NCBI GenBank assembly: GCA_903917565.1
Contig: CAIXBB010000015.1
Location: forward strand, 1 to 59,166
Direction: 5' to 3'
Source of the DNA: an uncultured cyanobacterium
GTDB taxonomy: Bacteria; Cyanobacteriota; Cyanobacteriia; PCC-6307; Cyanobiaceae
Length of the DNA: 59,166 nt
The notes beneath the pieces were generated by a model. That model was not told the DNA's origin and did no database searches. It was given only the letters and a program-made list of their open reading frames with translations. The translations under genes and the position numbers were made by a program. Numbering within the stretch: the first letter of the stretch is position 1; each line of letters opens with the position of its first letter. Shown here one piece after another: positions 46,972 through 55,083 of this stretch.

Positions 46972-48735
46972 GTGAACGACCAACGCAAGCTGGTGGTGGA
47001 ACTGCGCCGGTCGATGGGGCGGCTTGAGGCGGCCCTCGGCACCATCAGCGATGCCCTGGTGATCACCAGCTGCGAGGGGCGGGTGCTCTGGTGCAATGCC
47101 AGCTATGCCCGGCTGGTGAAGCGGACGTCCCAGAGTGTCCTGGGCGAATCCATTTACGACCAGCTGCCTCGCGACTGCGACTCTGCCCCCCTGCTGAACC
47201 CGGAGCTGGTCCTTGCAGGCGGCAAGCAGGGGGGACATTTCACCAAGGTGCTGCATCGTCACGCGCTGCATGCCCTCGAGATCGAGTGGAAACCCATTCG
47301 CAGCGAGAGACTGCGGCCCCTGATCTTCTGCTTCCGGGACGTCAGCGCCCTGCTCTCCTATGAACAGCTGCGGGTCGAGGCCGATCGGATTGAGCGGCGT
47401 CGCCAGCAGACCGAGAATCTGAACCGGGCTCTGGAGCTGGAACGCCTCGCCCTGGCCACCAAGGTGATGGAATGCCCTGTGACCGGTCTCCCCAACCGCC
47501 GCGGCCTCAACGTCAGCATCCGTGCCGCCCTGAAGGCCCAGCGGGAGAATGGCGGTCGGATCAGCATCCTGTTCTGCGATCTCAATTCCTTCAAGGAGAT
47601 CAACGACCTTCACGGCCATCAGATCGGCGACGAACTGCTCGTCGAGATCGGCCGCCGGCTGCAGCGCTCCCTGCGTTTCGGAGACATCCTGTCGCGCCTG
47701 GGCGGCGACGAATTCGTGGTTCTCACGATGGGCATTTTCGATGAGGGCGATGCCCTCCAACTTGCCATGCGCCTCAATGACGCCGTTGGCCAGACCTGGT
47801 CGTTGGAAGACCGCACAATCCGCCCCTCGATGAGCATCGGTATCACCATCTCTGATGATCCGGACATCTCCGTGGATGAATTGATCCGGCGGGCGGATCT
47901 TGCCATGTACGAAGCAAAGACCATCGGCGATCAGCACATCTCCTTCTATCATTCCTCTATCGACAAGAAGGTCAAGAAGAACATTCACCTTCGTCATCAA
48001 CTGGAGAGGGCGATCCAGCACGAAGCGATGTTTCTGGCCTATCAGCCGATCGTGAGACTGAGCGATCAGACCGTGGTGGGCCTGGAGGCGTTGCTGCGTC
48101 TGGGGGCGATCGCCTCACCGATCGCCACCCCATCGGAATTCATCCCCCTCGCCGAACGCACGGCCCTGATCCTGCCGATCGGCCGCTGGGTGATCAATGC
48201 AGCCCTCAAGCGCCTTCACCAGCTCCGCGCTGAGGGATCGGAGGTCACCATGGCGATCAACGTGAGTCCCCTGCAGCTGAAGGAAAGCGGACTCAGCGAC
48301 TACTTCCTCAGCCAGACGGAACGCTGCGGTGTGGATCCCGCCTGGACGGTGATCGAAGTGACCGAAAGCATCCTGATCGAACATCCCGACCTGGCCACAT
48401 CCGAACTGCGCCGCTTACGGGAGGCCGGCGTCAAGGTGCATCTCGATGACTTCGGAACGGGTTACTCCAGCATGTCCTGGCTGGCACGACTGCCGATCGA
48501 CACGATCAAGGTGGATCGCAGTTTCATCTCCGATTTCCTCCGCGATCACCGCAAGGCGGTGGTGCTCGAAGCCATGATTCGCCTCTCCCACGACCTGGGC
48601 CTGGGACTGATCGCTGAAGGCATCGAGACCACCGAGCAGCATGCGGGCCTGCTCGCCATGGGCTGCGTCCAGGGACAGGGTTTTCTCTTCGGTCGCCCAG
48701 AGCCCCTCAGCCGTAGCTGCGCGGTCCCGGTGTGA
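46972..48735 (+). CDS. PAS-GGDEF-EAL protein (cyclic di-GMP turnover)
   Basis: A 587-residue cytosolic protein. A PAS-like sensor (about 15-130, SDALVITSCEGRVLWCNASY) is followed by a coiled segment, a GGDEF domain (GGDEF at 244-248, I-site RFGD at 235-238) and an EAL domain (EAL at 372-374, DDFG at 492-495, then IKVDRSFI and AEGIETTEQ). Both domains keep their catalytic motifs, so it could synthesise and degrade c-di-GMP. Start is GTG. It sits between sdhB and sdhA, and its last 29 bases overlap the sdhA end. Confidence 0.93.
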   Translation: MNDQRKLVVELRRSMGRLEAALGTISDALVITSCEGRVLWCNASYARLVKRTSQSVLGESIYDQLPRDCDSAPLLNPELVLAGGKQGGHFTKVLHRHALHALEIEWKPIRSERLRPLIFCFRDVSALLSYEQLRVEADRIERRRQQTENLNRALELERLALATKVMECPVTGLPNRRGLNVSIRAALKAQRENGGRISILFCDLNSFKEINDLHGHQIGDELLVEIGRRLQRSLRFGDILSRLGGDEFVVLTMGIFDEGDALQLAMRLNDAVGQTWSLEDRTIRPSMSIGITISDDPDISVDELIRRADLAMYEAKTIGDQHISFYHSSIDKKVKKNIHLRHQLERAIQHEAMFLAYQPIVRLSDQTVVGLEALLRLGAIASPIATPSEFIPLAERTALILPIGRWVINAALKRLHQLRAEGSEVTMAINVSPLQLKESGLSDYFLSQTERCGVDPAWTVIEVTESILIEHPDLATSELRRLREAGVKVHLDDFGTGYSSMSWLARLPIDTIKVDRSFISDFLRDHRKAVVLEAMIRLSHDLGLGLIAEGIETTEQHAGLLAMGCVQGQGFLFGRPEPLSRSCAVPV

Positions 48736-50629
48736 TGGATCGGAAGACGAGCGGCTCGCTGTGGCGCACGGGCGTGCTGCCGGGCCGGTGCTCCCAGGCC
48801 GCGATGTGGGCAAAGCGTTCGTCATCCCGCAGGGCTTCCCCGGCTGGGGTCTGATGGTCCTCGCGGAAATGGGCGCCGCAGGATTCCTGCCGCGCCAGGG
48901 CATCCCGCAGCATCAGGTCCGCCAGTCCGAAGAAATCCTCCAACCGCAGAGCCTTCGCCAGCTCACCGTCGAGAACGCCCTCATCGCCTGGAATGCAGAC
49001 CTCCCCCAGGAAGCCGAGCCGCAGCGCCTCCAGTTCAGCGAGCGCCTCCGTGAGGCGATCCGCCCGGCGGCTGATGCCGCAGGCGTCGATCATCAGGTGG
49101 CCGAGCCTCCGGTGGAAGACATCCACGGGCTGGGAGCCTCCCGTGCCGCGCAGGGCCTCCATCCGTGACTCCACCGCCGCCAGGGCCTCGCGGCAGGCCG
49201 GGTGGTCGGCCGGCAGGGTGCCCGTGGTGGTTCCCGCCAGCCAGCCCGTCACCGTCGCCGGGGCGATGAAGTAGCCATCGGCCAGCGCCTGCATCAGGGC
49301 ACTGGCCCCCAGCCTGTTGGCGCCATGCTCGGAAAAGTTCGCCTCCCCGAGCACGAACAGACCGGGCACCGTGCTCATCAGGTGGTAATCCACCCACAGG
49401 CCGCCCATCGTGTAGTGGGGCGCGGGATAGATCCGCATCGGGGTGGTTCTGGGGTCGTCGCCAGTGATTCGTTCGTACATCTCCAGCAGGTTTCCGTAGC
49501 GGGCCTCGATCGCCGTCGTGCCATCCCGGGCGATGGCTTCGGCCAGGTCGAGATAGACGGAACGCCCCCCGGGTCCGACGCCCCTGCCCTCCAGACACAG
49601 CTCCCGGGCCCGCCGTGAGGCCAGATCCCTGGGCACCAGGTTGCCGTAGCTGGGGTATTGCCGCTCCAGGAAGTAATCCCGCTCCGCTGCCGGGATCGCC
49701 GCCGGCGGCCGGTCGTCGCCTGGCCGCAGCGGCAGCCAGATCCGCCCGTCGTTGCGCAGGCTCTCGCTCATCAGGGTGAGCTTGCTCTGGTGGACATCAC
49801 CGCTGGGGATGCAGGTGGGGTGGATCTGGGTGAAGCAGGGGTTGGCGAAGCAGGCACCACGCCGGTGGGCCTGCCAGATCGCGGTGGCGTTCGACTTCAG
49901 GGCATTGGTGGAGAGGTAGAAGACGTTCGAGTAGCCGCCGGTGGCCAGCAGCACCGCATCGGCGCTGAGCACCTCCAGGGCGCCGCTGATCTGGTGGCGG
50001 CAGACCACCCCCCGGGCCACACCGTCGTGGACGATCAGGTCGAGCATGTCCCGGCGGCAGAGCAGCTCCACCCTCCCGGCGGCGACCTGCCGCACCATCG
50101 CCTGGTAGGCGCCGTAGAGCAGTTGCTGACCCGTCTGGCCCCGGGCATAGAAGGTGCGGCTCACCAGGGCGCCGCCGAAGCTGCGGTTGGCCAGGGTGCC
50201 GCAGTACTCCCGCGCGAAGGGCACCCCCTGGGCCACGCACTGGTCGATGATCGAGCCGCTGATCTCGGCCAGCCGGTGGCAGCCGGCTTCCCGGGCGCGG
50301 AAATCGCCACCCCTCACCGTGTCGCGGAACAGCCGCTCGACGCTGTCGCCGTCGTTGGCGTAGTTGCGGGCAGCGTTGATGCCCCCCTGGGCCGCCACCG
50401 AGTGGGCGCGGCGGGGGCTGTCGTGGTACGTGAGCACCTGCACCCGATAGCCCTGCTCGGCCAGGCTGGCGGCCGCCGCCGCCCCGGACAGGCCACTGCC
50501 CACCACCAGGATCCGCAGCCGTTGCTTGCGGTTGGGGCTGATCAGCGGCAGGCTCTCCCGGCAACGCTGCCAGGCGGTCGCGACGGGGCCCTCCGGCAGG
50601 CGCGGATCCAGGGACGGCGTGGGGCTCAT
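48707..50629 (-). CDS. sdhA: Succinate dehydrogenase / fumarate reductase flavoprotein
   Basis: A 640-residue FAD subunit. The dinucleotide motif VGSGLSG is at 43-49; HSVAAQGGINAA contains the His expected to bind FAD covalently; ANRLGASALMQAL carries the substrate-site Arg. The catalytic dicarboxylate residues appear conserved. It overlaps the sdhC stop as ATGA, so sdhC-sdhA are co-translated. Family length and motifs are normal. Confidence 0.95.
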   Translation of the reverse strand: MSPTPSLDPRLPEGPVATAWQRCRESLPLISPNRKQRLRILVVGSGLSGAAAAASLAEQGYRVQVLTYHDSPRRAHSVAAQGGINAARNYANDGDSVERLFRDTVRGGDFRAREAGCHRLAEISGSIIDQCVAQGVPFAREYCGTLANRSFGGALVSRTFYARGQTGQQLLYGAYQAMVRQVAAGRVELLCRRDMLDLIVHDGVARGVVCRHQISGALEVLSADAVLLATGGYSNVFYLSTNALKSNATAIWQAHRRGACFANPCFTQIHPTCIPSGDVHQSKLTLMSESLRNDGRIWLPLRPGDDRPPAAIPAAERDYFLERQYPSYGNLVPRDLASRRARELCLEGRGVGPGGRSVYLDLAEAIARDGTTAIEARYGNLLEMYERITGDDPRTTPMRIYPAPHYTMGGLWVDYHLMSTVPGLFVLGEANFSEHGANRLGASALMQALADGYFIAPATVTGWLAGTTTGTLPADHPACREALAAVESRMEALRGTGGSQPVDVFHRRLGHLMIDACGISRRADRLTEALAELEALRLGFLGEVCIPGDEGVLDGELAKALRLEDFFGLADLMLRDALARQESCGAHFREDHQTPAGEALRDDERFAHIAAWEHRPGSTPVRHSEPLVFRSITPGPRSYG

Positions 50630-51273
50630 CCGCCCGCCACCAGCGGGACGGCGGGCCGCAGCACCAGGGCGAGCGGAAGCAGCGCGAAGCCCGCTCCCAG
50701 GAGCAGGGCCAGACCCCGCCCACCCAGGCGCAGGGCCGCCGCATTGGCGGGCTCCAGCAACCCCAGCCGGCGCAGGGCACTCTCGGCGCCATGCAGCAGG
50801 TGCAGTCCCGCCGCGGCCCCGGCGACCGCATAGAGGGCCAGGCACCAGGGCACCTGCAACACAGCCAGCACCGCGGCAAGTTCAGCGCCGTCTGCCGGCC
50901 GGTGCCAGCGCAGCTGAGCCAGGTGCAGGAGAAGGAAGAGCAGCAGCAGCGATCCACTCCAGGGGATCACCCGGGCCGCCAGGGCCGCCAGCGACTCCCA
51001 TGGCCCCTGGCGGCGGCTGCGCAGGGGGCCGGCGGCCGGGCCCCGGGCCTGGCAGTTGGCGCGGGCCCTGTGCAGAGACAGCAGGGGATGGCCCAGGACG
51101 GCCGCCAGCAGGGCGACCTCCAGCCAGGGGAGCCACACCTGGCGGTGCAGGGAGGTGGCGAAGCGTTCGAAACCCGTTGGATCCACCAGGGCCATCCCCA
51201 CGCCTCCCAGGTGGACGGCCAGGAACAGCACCAGGGCCAGGCCGGTGACGGCGATCCAGAATCCGACGATCAT
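50626..51273 (-). CDS. sdhC: Succinate dehydrogenase cytochrome b subunit (five-helix type)
   Basis: A 215-residue membrane protein with five predicted helices and several His residues on them (VHLGGVG, LGHPLLSLHRA, LLHLAQLRWHR, LHLLHG), as in the di-heme subunit of B-type succinate:quinone reductases. It would anchor SdhAB and take electrons to quinone. One subunit replaces SdhC/SdhD. It begins the sdhC-sdhA transcript and has no other - strand gene directly upstream. Confidence 0.85.
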   Translation of the reverse strand: MIVGFWIAVTGLALVLFLAVHLGGVGMALVDPTGFERFATSLHRQVWLPWLEVALLAAVLGHPLLSLHRARANCQARGPAAGPLRSRRQGPWESLAALAARVIPWSGSLLLLFLLLHLAQLRWHRPADGAELAAVLAVLQVPWCLALYAVAGAAAGLHLLHGAESALRRLGLLEPANAAALRLGGRGLALLLGAGFALLPLALVLRPAVPLVAGG

Positions 51274-51357
51274 TCAGCTGAAGGTGAACTCCCCTGGAGG
51301 CAAGGTGGCAGAAGGCAGCGGCTGGATCGGGTGGTGGACACTGGATGGGCGGCATCC

Positions 51358-52350
51358 ATGAAGCGGTCCGACCAGTCCCCTCTCGTCAGCGTCATCGTAC
51401 CCAACTACAACCATGCCGCCTTCCTCGGCGAACGCCTGCGGTCCATTCTCGGCCAGACATTCCAGAACTTCGAACTGATCGTTCTTGATGACGCCTCACC
51501 TGACGATTCACTGACGGTCATCCGGGAGCACCTGAAGGACCAGCCCCACCAATTACTCTGCAACGCGACCAACTCAGGCCAGCCCTGCTCGCAATGGCTG
51601 AGTGGATTGAAGCAGGCCTCGGGACGCTACATCTGGATTGCGGAGTCGGATGACACCTGCTCACCGCTGTTCCTCGAACGCATGGTGGGTCATCTGGACA
51701 TGGGCAGCGTGCTGGCCTACTGCCGCACCACCTCCATCGACGCCGAAGGCGCACCGATCGCCGACCAGAGCTTCTGGCCGGATTCCTTCGACGCTGAGCG
51801 CTGGAAGCGTTCATTCACGATCAACGGAGCGGCCTTATGTCGTGAGTTCATGGATCGGGGTAACGTCATCGCCAACGCCAGTTGCGTGGTCTTCCGCAAA
51901 CCCAATAGCACAATTCTTCAAGCATTGGGCTCGCTGACGGCTGGTCGGCGCTGCACCGGTGACTGGATCTTCTGGGCTCACTATCTGATGCGTGTGGGTG
52001 GATCAGTGAGCTTCGATTCTGAAGCGCTGTCCTGTTTCCGATCCCACAATCAAACCACCCGCAGCATCGTCAGTCGCAGCCGTGAAAAACTCCGCTTCAA
52101 CGAATACTCCTCCGCCATCGCATCGGTTTTGCGGATCACCCGGCCGTGGCCTCGCTGGCGTTGGTATGCCGTGGCCACCAGCGGAGGCTGGGACTGGATT
52201 CTGTACGAATACCTCTGGCGTTACAGGCCGTTGTGGCCTGAAAAGCTTTGGATTCAGATCCTCCATGGTCCCCTGCGGCTGGGGATCTACACCCGACTTC
52301 TGCAATCCCGGGTCCTGCGGCGGCGTTACTGGCGCTGGCCCAGCAGCTGA
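51358..52350 (+). CDS. Family 2 glycosyltransferase
   Basis: A 330-residue GT-A-fold transferase. The N-terminal VSVIVPNYNHAAFL with a following VLDDASPDDS and the later ESDD (DxD-like metal site) are characteristic. The C-terminal part is basic and aromatic-rich (WRYRPLWPEKLW), perhaps contacting membrane or acceptor. It is followed by a GT4 gene on the same strand, so both may build a surface polysaccharide. Acceptor unknown. Confidence 0.88.
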   Translation: MKRSDQSPLVSVIVPNYNHAAFLGERLRSILGQTFQNFELIVLDDASPDDSLTVIREHLKDQPHQLLCNATNSGQPCSQWLSGLKQASGRYIWIAESDDTCSPLFLERMVGHLDMGSVLAYCRTTSIDAEGAPIADQSFWPDSFDAERWKRSFTINGAALCREFMDRGNVIANASCVVFRKPNSTILQALGSLTAGRRCTGDWIFWAHYLMRVGGSVSFDSEALSCFRSHNQTTRSIVSRSREKLRFNEYSSAIASVLRITRPWPRWRWYAVATSGGWDWILYEYLWRYRPLWPEKLWIQILHGPLRLGIYTRLLQSRVLRRRYWRWPSS

Positions 52351-52419
52351 ACTGATCTCGATGGAGCCGGGTTGGGCCCAATCCCGCAGCTATCGTTAGC
52401 GCTCGCACACCATGGACAC

Positions 52420-53709
52420 GTGTTGAGAGTTGCCTTTGCCCATTACAGCCAGGCGAATGACATCAGCGGTGTGACCATTTGGGTGCTGGGGCTCGCCAGA
52501 CGACTGGCCAAGGATGGTATCTGCGTCGCCATCCATTTCGTGATCGCGCCCGGTGAACCGAGCCTTGAAGAGTGCGGTGAACCGCCCTTGTTCGAGGAGT
52601 TACGCCAACAGGGCATCGAAGTGTTCTCGGCTCCGCGACGGGACTGCCTGAAAGGGGATGTCCAGGAAACGCTCGCCTTTCTGAATCACTGGCAGCCAAC
52701 GGTTTTCCTGCCCCAATGCAAACCGGCCCACTATGCGGCGGCGGCGCAGGCCGGCTCCCGGGGGCTCCCCTGGGCGATCACCCTGCATTCGGATGACCCG
52801 GATTACTGGGCCACGGTCGGGGCCTTCGGGGGACCCAGATATGGAAGTTCCCTGGTCTGTGTATCCCGCCATATCCGTGACGAACTCATCCTCCGGCAAA
52901 TCAAACGGCCAGCGAGCGTGATTCCTTGTGGTGTGACCATTCCCGACCACATGACCACATTCCGGAAGGATCCCTTCAGGGTGGTGTTCAGCGGCAGGAT
53001 CTGGGAGCACCAGAAGCGCGCCTCGCTGGTGATTCAGACACTGATCAGAGCCTGTGGGTCCAGCGACTCCATCCACGCCACCCTGATCGGCGATGGCTAT
53101 GCCCGGGCGGCCTGTGAACGGCAGGTGGCAGAGGCCGGCCTCACCGGGGCGATCACGTTCAGCGGCCCCCTGCCGTCCAGCCAGGTTCAGGCCAGGCTGC
53201 TCGGGGCCCAGGCCATCCTGCTGATGTCCGATTTCGAGGGGCTGCCCATCGCCCTGCTGGAGGCGATGGCGGCCGGGGTGGTGCCGGTGGTGCGTCGCAT
53301 TCCCAGCGGCATCCCCGAGCTCGTGCATCACGAGCGCACGGGCCTGCTGGTGTCGGAGGATCCCGCCGAGGCGGCCCTGGCCCTGCTGCGGCTGGCCGAT
53401 GATCCCGATCTCTGGCAGCGCTGTTCAACGGCGGCCAGGGATCTCGTCGCTCAGCACTACAGCGCGGACAGCAGCTATGCCCTGTGGCGCCAGTTGCTGG
53501 AGGGCCTCGATCAGCCGTTCAACCCCGTCGCCACCAACCCCTATCCGATCGACAGCCGCTGGATCGACAGCCTGCGACGGATCGCTCCTTCCTTTCATCA
53601 GGAATACAACCAACCGAGGGCACGGACCACGACACTCCGGCAGGCCCTGCGCACAACCATCGCCCAGACCAAGCATCGGATCAAGCACCTGCTGAGCCGC
53701 CGTCCCTGA
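52420..53709 (+). CDS. Family 4 glycosyltransferase
   Basis: A 429-residue GT-B transferase. The N-terminus has VAFAHYSQANDISGVTIWVL for acceptor binding; the C-terminal domain has VVFSGRIWEHQKRASLVI and LLMSDFEGLPIALLEAMAAG, the GT4 EX7E signature. GTG at 52420 is preferred; a TTG at 52372 would add 16 residues. It follows the GT2 gene by 69 bases and probably acts in the same glycan. Sugar donor unknown. Confidence 0.88.
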   Translation: MLRVAFAHYSQANDISGVTIWVLGLARRLAKDGICVAIHFVIAPGEPSLEECGEPPLFEELRQQGIEVFSAPRRDCLKGDVQETLAFLNHWQPTVFLPQCKPAHYAAAAQAGSRGLPWAITLHSDDPDYWATVGAFGGPRYGSSLVCVSRHIRDELILRQIKRPASVIPCGVTIPDHMTTFRKDPFRVVFSGRIWEHQKRASLVIQTLIRACGSSDSIHATLIGDGYARAACERQVAEAGLTGAITFSGPLPSSQVQARLLGAQAILLMSDFEGLPIALLEAMAAGVVPVVRRIPSGIPELVHHERTGLLVSEDPAEAALALLRLADDPDLWQRCSTAARDLVAQHYSADSSYALWRQLLEGLDQPFNPVATNPYPIDSRWIDSLRRIAPSFHQEYNQPRARTTTLRQALRTTIAQTKHRIKHLLSRRP

Positions 53710-53779
53710 AGACGCCTCCCCGGGACCTGATCCGGCACCCACGCCATGGGAGGGTGCCAGGGATCCCCGGCTCGCTGCC

Positions 53780-55027
53780 GTGCGCCTCTCGCGCCCCTCC
53801 ACCCTCTTCTGCGCCTTCCTGACGCTGCTCAACGACCGGCTGGGGGAGAGCATCGTGTTCCCGCTGCTGCCGTTCCTGCTGGCGGGCTTCACCGCAGACG
53901 GCCGCACCCTCGGCCTGCTGGCCGGCAGCTACGCCCTCGCCCAGTTCGCCTTCACCCCCCTGATCGGCGCCCTCAGCGACCGCTACGGCCGCAAGCCCGT
54001 GATCACCGCCTGTGTGGCCGGCTCGGTGCTGGGCCTGGGCCTGTTCGCCCTCACCGTGATCCTGCCCTGGGGCCGCCTCTGGCCTGAGGCCGCCGCCGGC
54101 GGTCTGCCCCTGGCCCTCCTCTTCGCCGCCCGCCTGATCGACGGGGTGAGCGGCGGCACCGCCGCCACGGCAGCGGCCGTGCTGGCGGACATCTCGACAC
54201 CGGAGCGGCGGGCCCGGGCCTTCGGCCTGATCGGCGTGGCCTTCGGGCTGGGATTCATCCTCGGCCCGGCCCTCGGCGGCTTGCTGGGCCGCATCAACGT
54301 GAGCCTGCCGCTGCTGCTCGCCGTGGGTTTCGCGCTGCTGAACCTGTTGGTGGTGGTGACCCTGCTGCCGGAAACCCATCCGCCCCAGGCCCGTCTGCCC
54401 CTGCCCAGGCACTGGGAGCTGCAGCCCTTCGGCCAGCTGCAGCGGGTGTTCGCCAATCCCAGGGTCCGCCGCCTCTGCGCCGCCTTCTTCCTCTTCTTCC
54501 TGGGGTTCAGCGGCTTCACCGCCCTGCTGGTGCTCTATTTCAAGCAGGTGTTCGGCTGGGGGCCGGGCCTCTCGGCCGGCGCCTTCCTGGTGGTGGGCGT
54601 GGTGGCCACAGTGGTGCAGGGCGGATTGATCGGTCCGCTGGTGCAACGGCTGGGGGAGTGGCGCCTCACCCAGATCGGCCTGGGCTGCGTCATGGCGGGC
54701 TTCCTGCTGGTGCCCCTGGCGGAACGACAGAACGCGGTGCCCATGGTGTTCACCGCGGTGGCGATCCTGGCCCTTGGCACCGGTCTGGTGACCCCGAGCC
54801 TGCGCAGCCTGGTATCCCGGCGCCTCGCCGACACCGGTCAAGGCGCTGCCCTGGGCAGCCTGCAGGGGTTGCAGAGCCTGGCCAGCTTCCTCGGGCCGCC
54901 CCTGGCGGGGCTGGCCTACGAGACCATCGGCCGCAGCAGTCCGTTCTGGCTGGGGATTCTCCTGATGGCCGTCGTGGTGTGGCTTGTGGCGGCAGGATCC
55001 CAACGTCAAGCAGAGGCGACACCCTGA
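53780..55027 (+). CDS. MFS efflux transporter (DHA1, TetA-like)
   Basis: A 415-residue carrier with 12 predicted helices. The loop 2-3 motif GALSDRYGRKPVI and motif C-like GVAFGLGFILGPALGGLLG are hallmarks of drug/H+ antiporters. GTG start at 53780. The gene is monocistronic in appearance, 56 bases before ppk. The real substrate is unknown; export of small organic molecules is likely. Confidence 0.88.
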   Translation: MRLSRPSTLFCAFLTLLNDRLGESIVFPLLPFLLAGFTADGRTLGLLAGSYALAQFAFTPLIGALSDRYGRKPVITACVAGSVLGLGLFALTVILPWGRLWPEAAAGGLPLALLFAARLIDGVSGGTAATAAAVLADISTPERRARAFGLIGVAFGLGFILGPALGGLLGRINVSLPLLLAVGFALLNLLVVVTLLPETHPPQARLPLPRHWELQPFGQLQRVFANPRVRRLCAAFFLFFLGFSGFTALLVLYFKQVFGWGPGLSAGAFLVVGVVATVVQGGLIGPLVQRLGEWRLTQIGLGCVMAGFLLVPLAERQNAVPMVFTAVAILALGTGLVTPSLRSLVSRRLADTGQGAALGSLQGLQSLASFLGPPLAGLAYETIGRSSPFWLGILLMAVVVWLVAAGSQRQAEATP

Positions 55028-55083
55028 GGGCAGGATCGCCATTGCTACGTTGCCTTTTCTAAAGCTCGCGGAACTCCGCCGTT

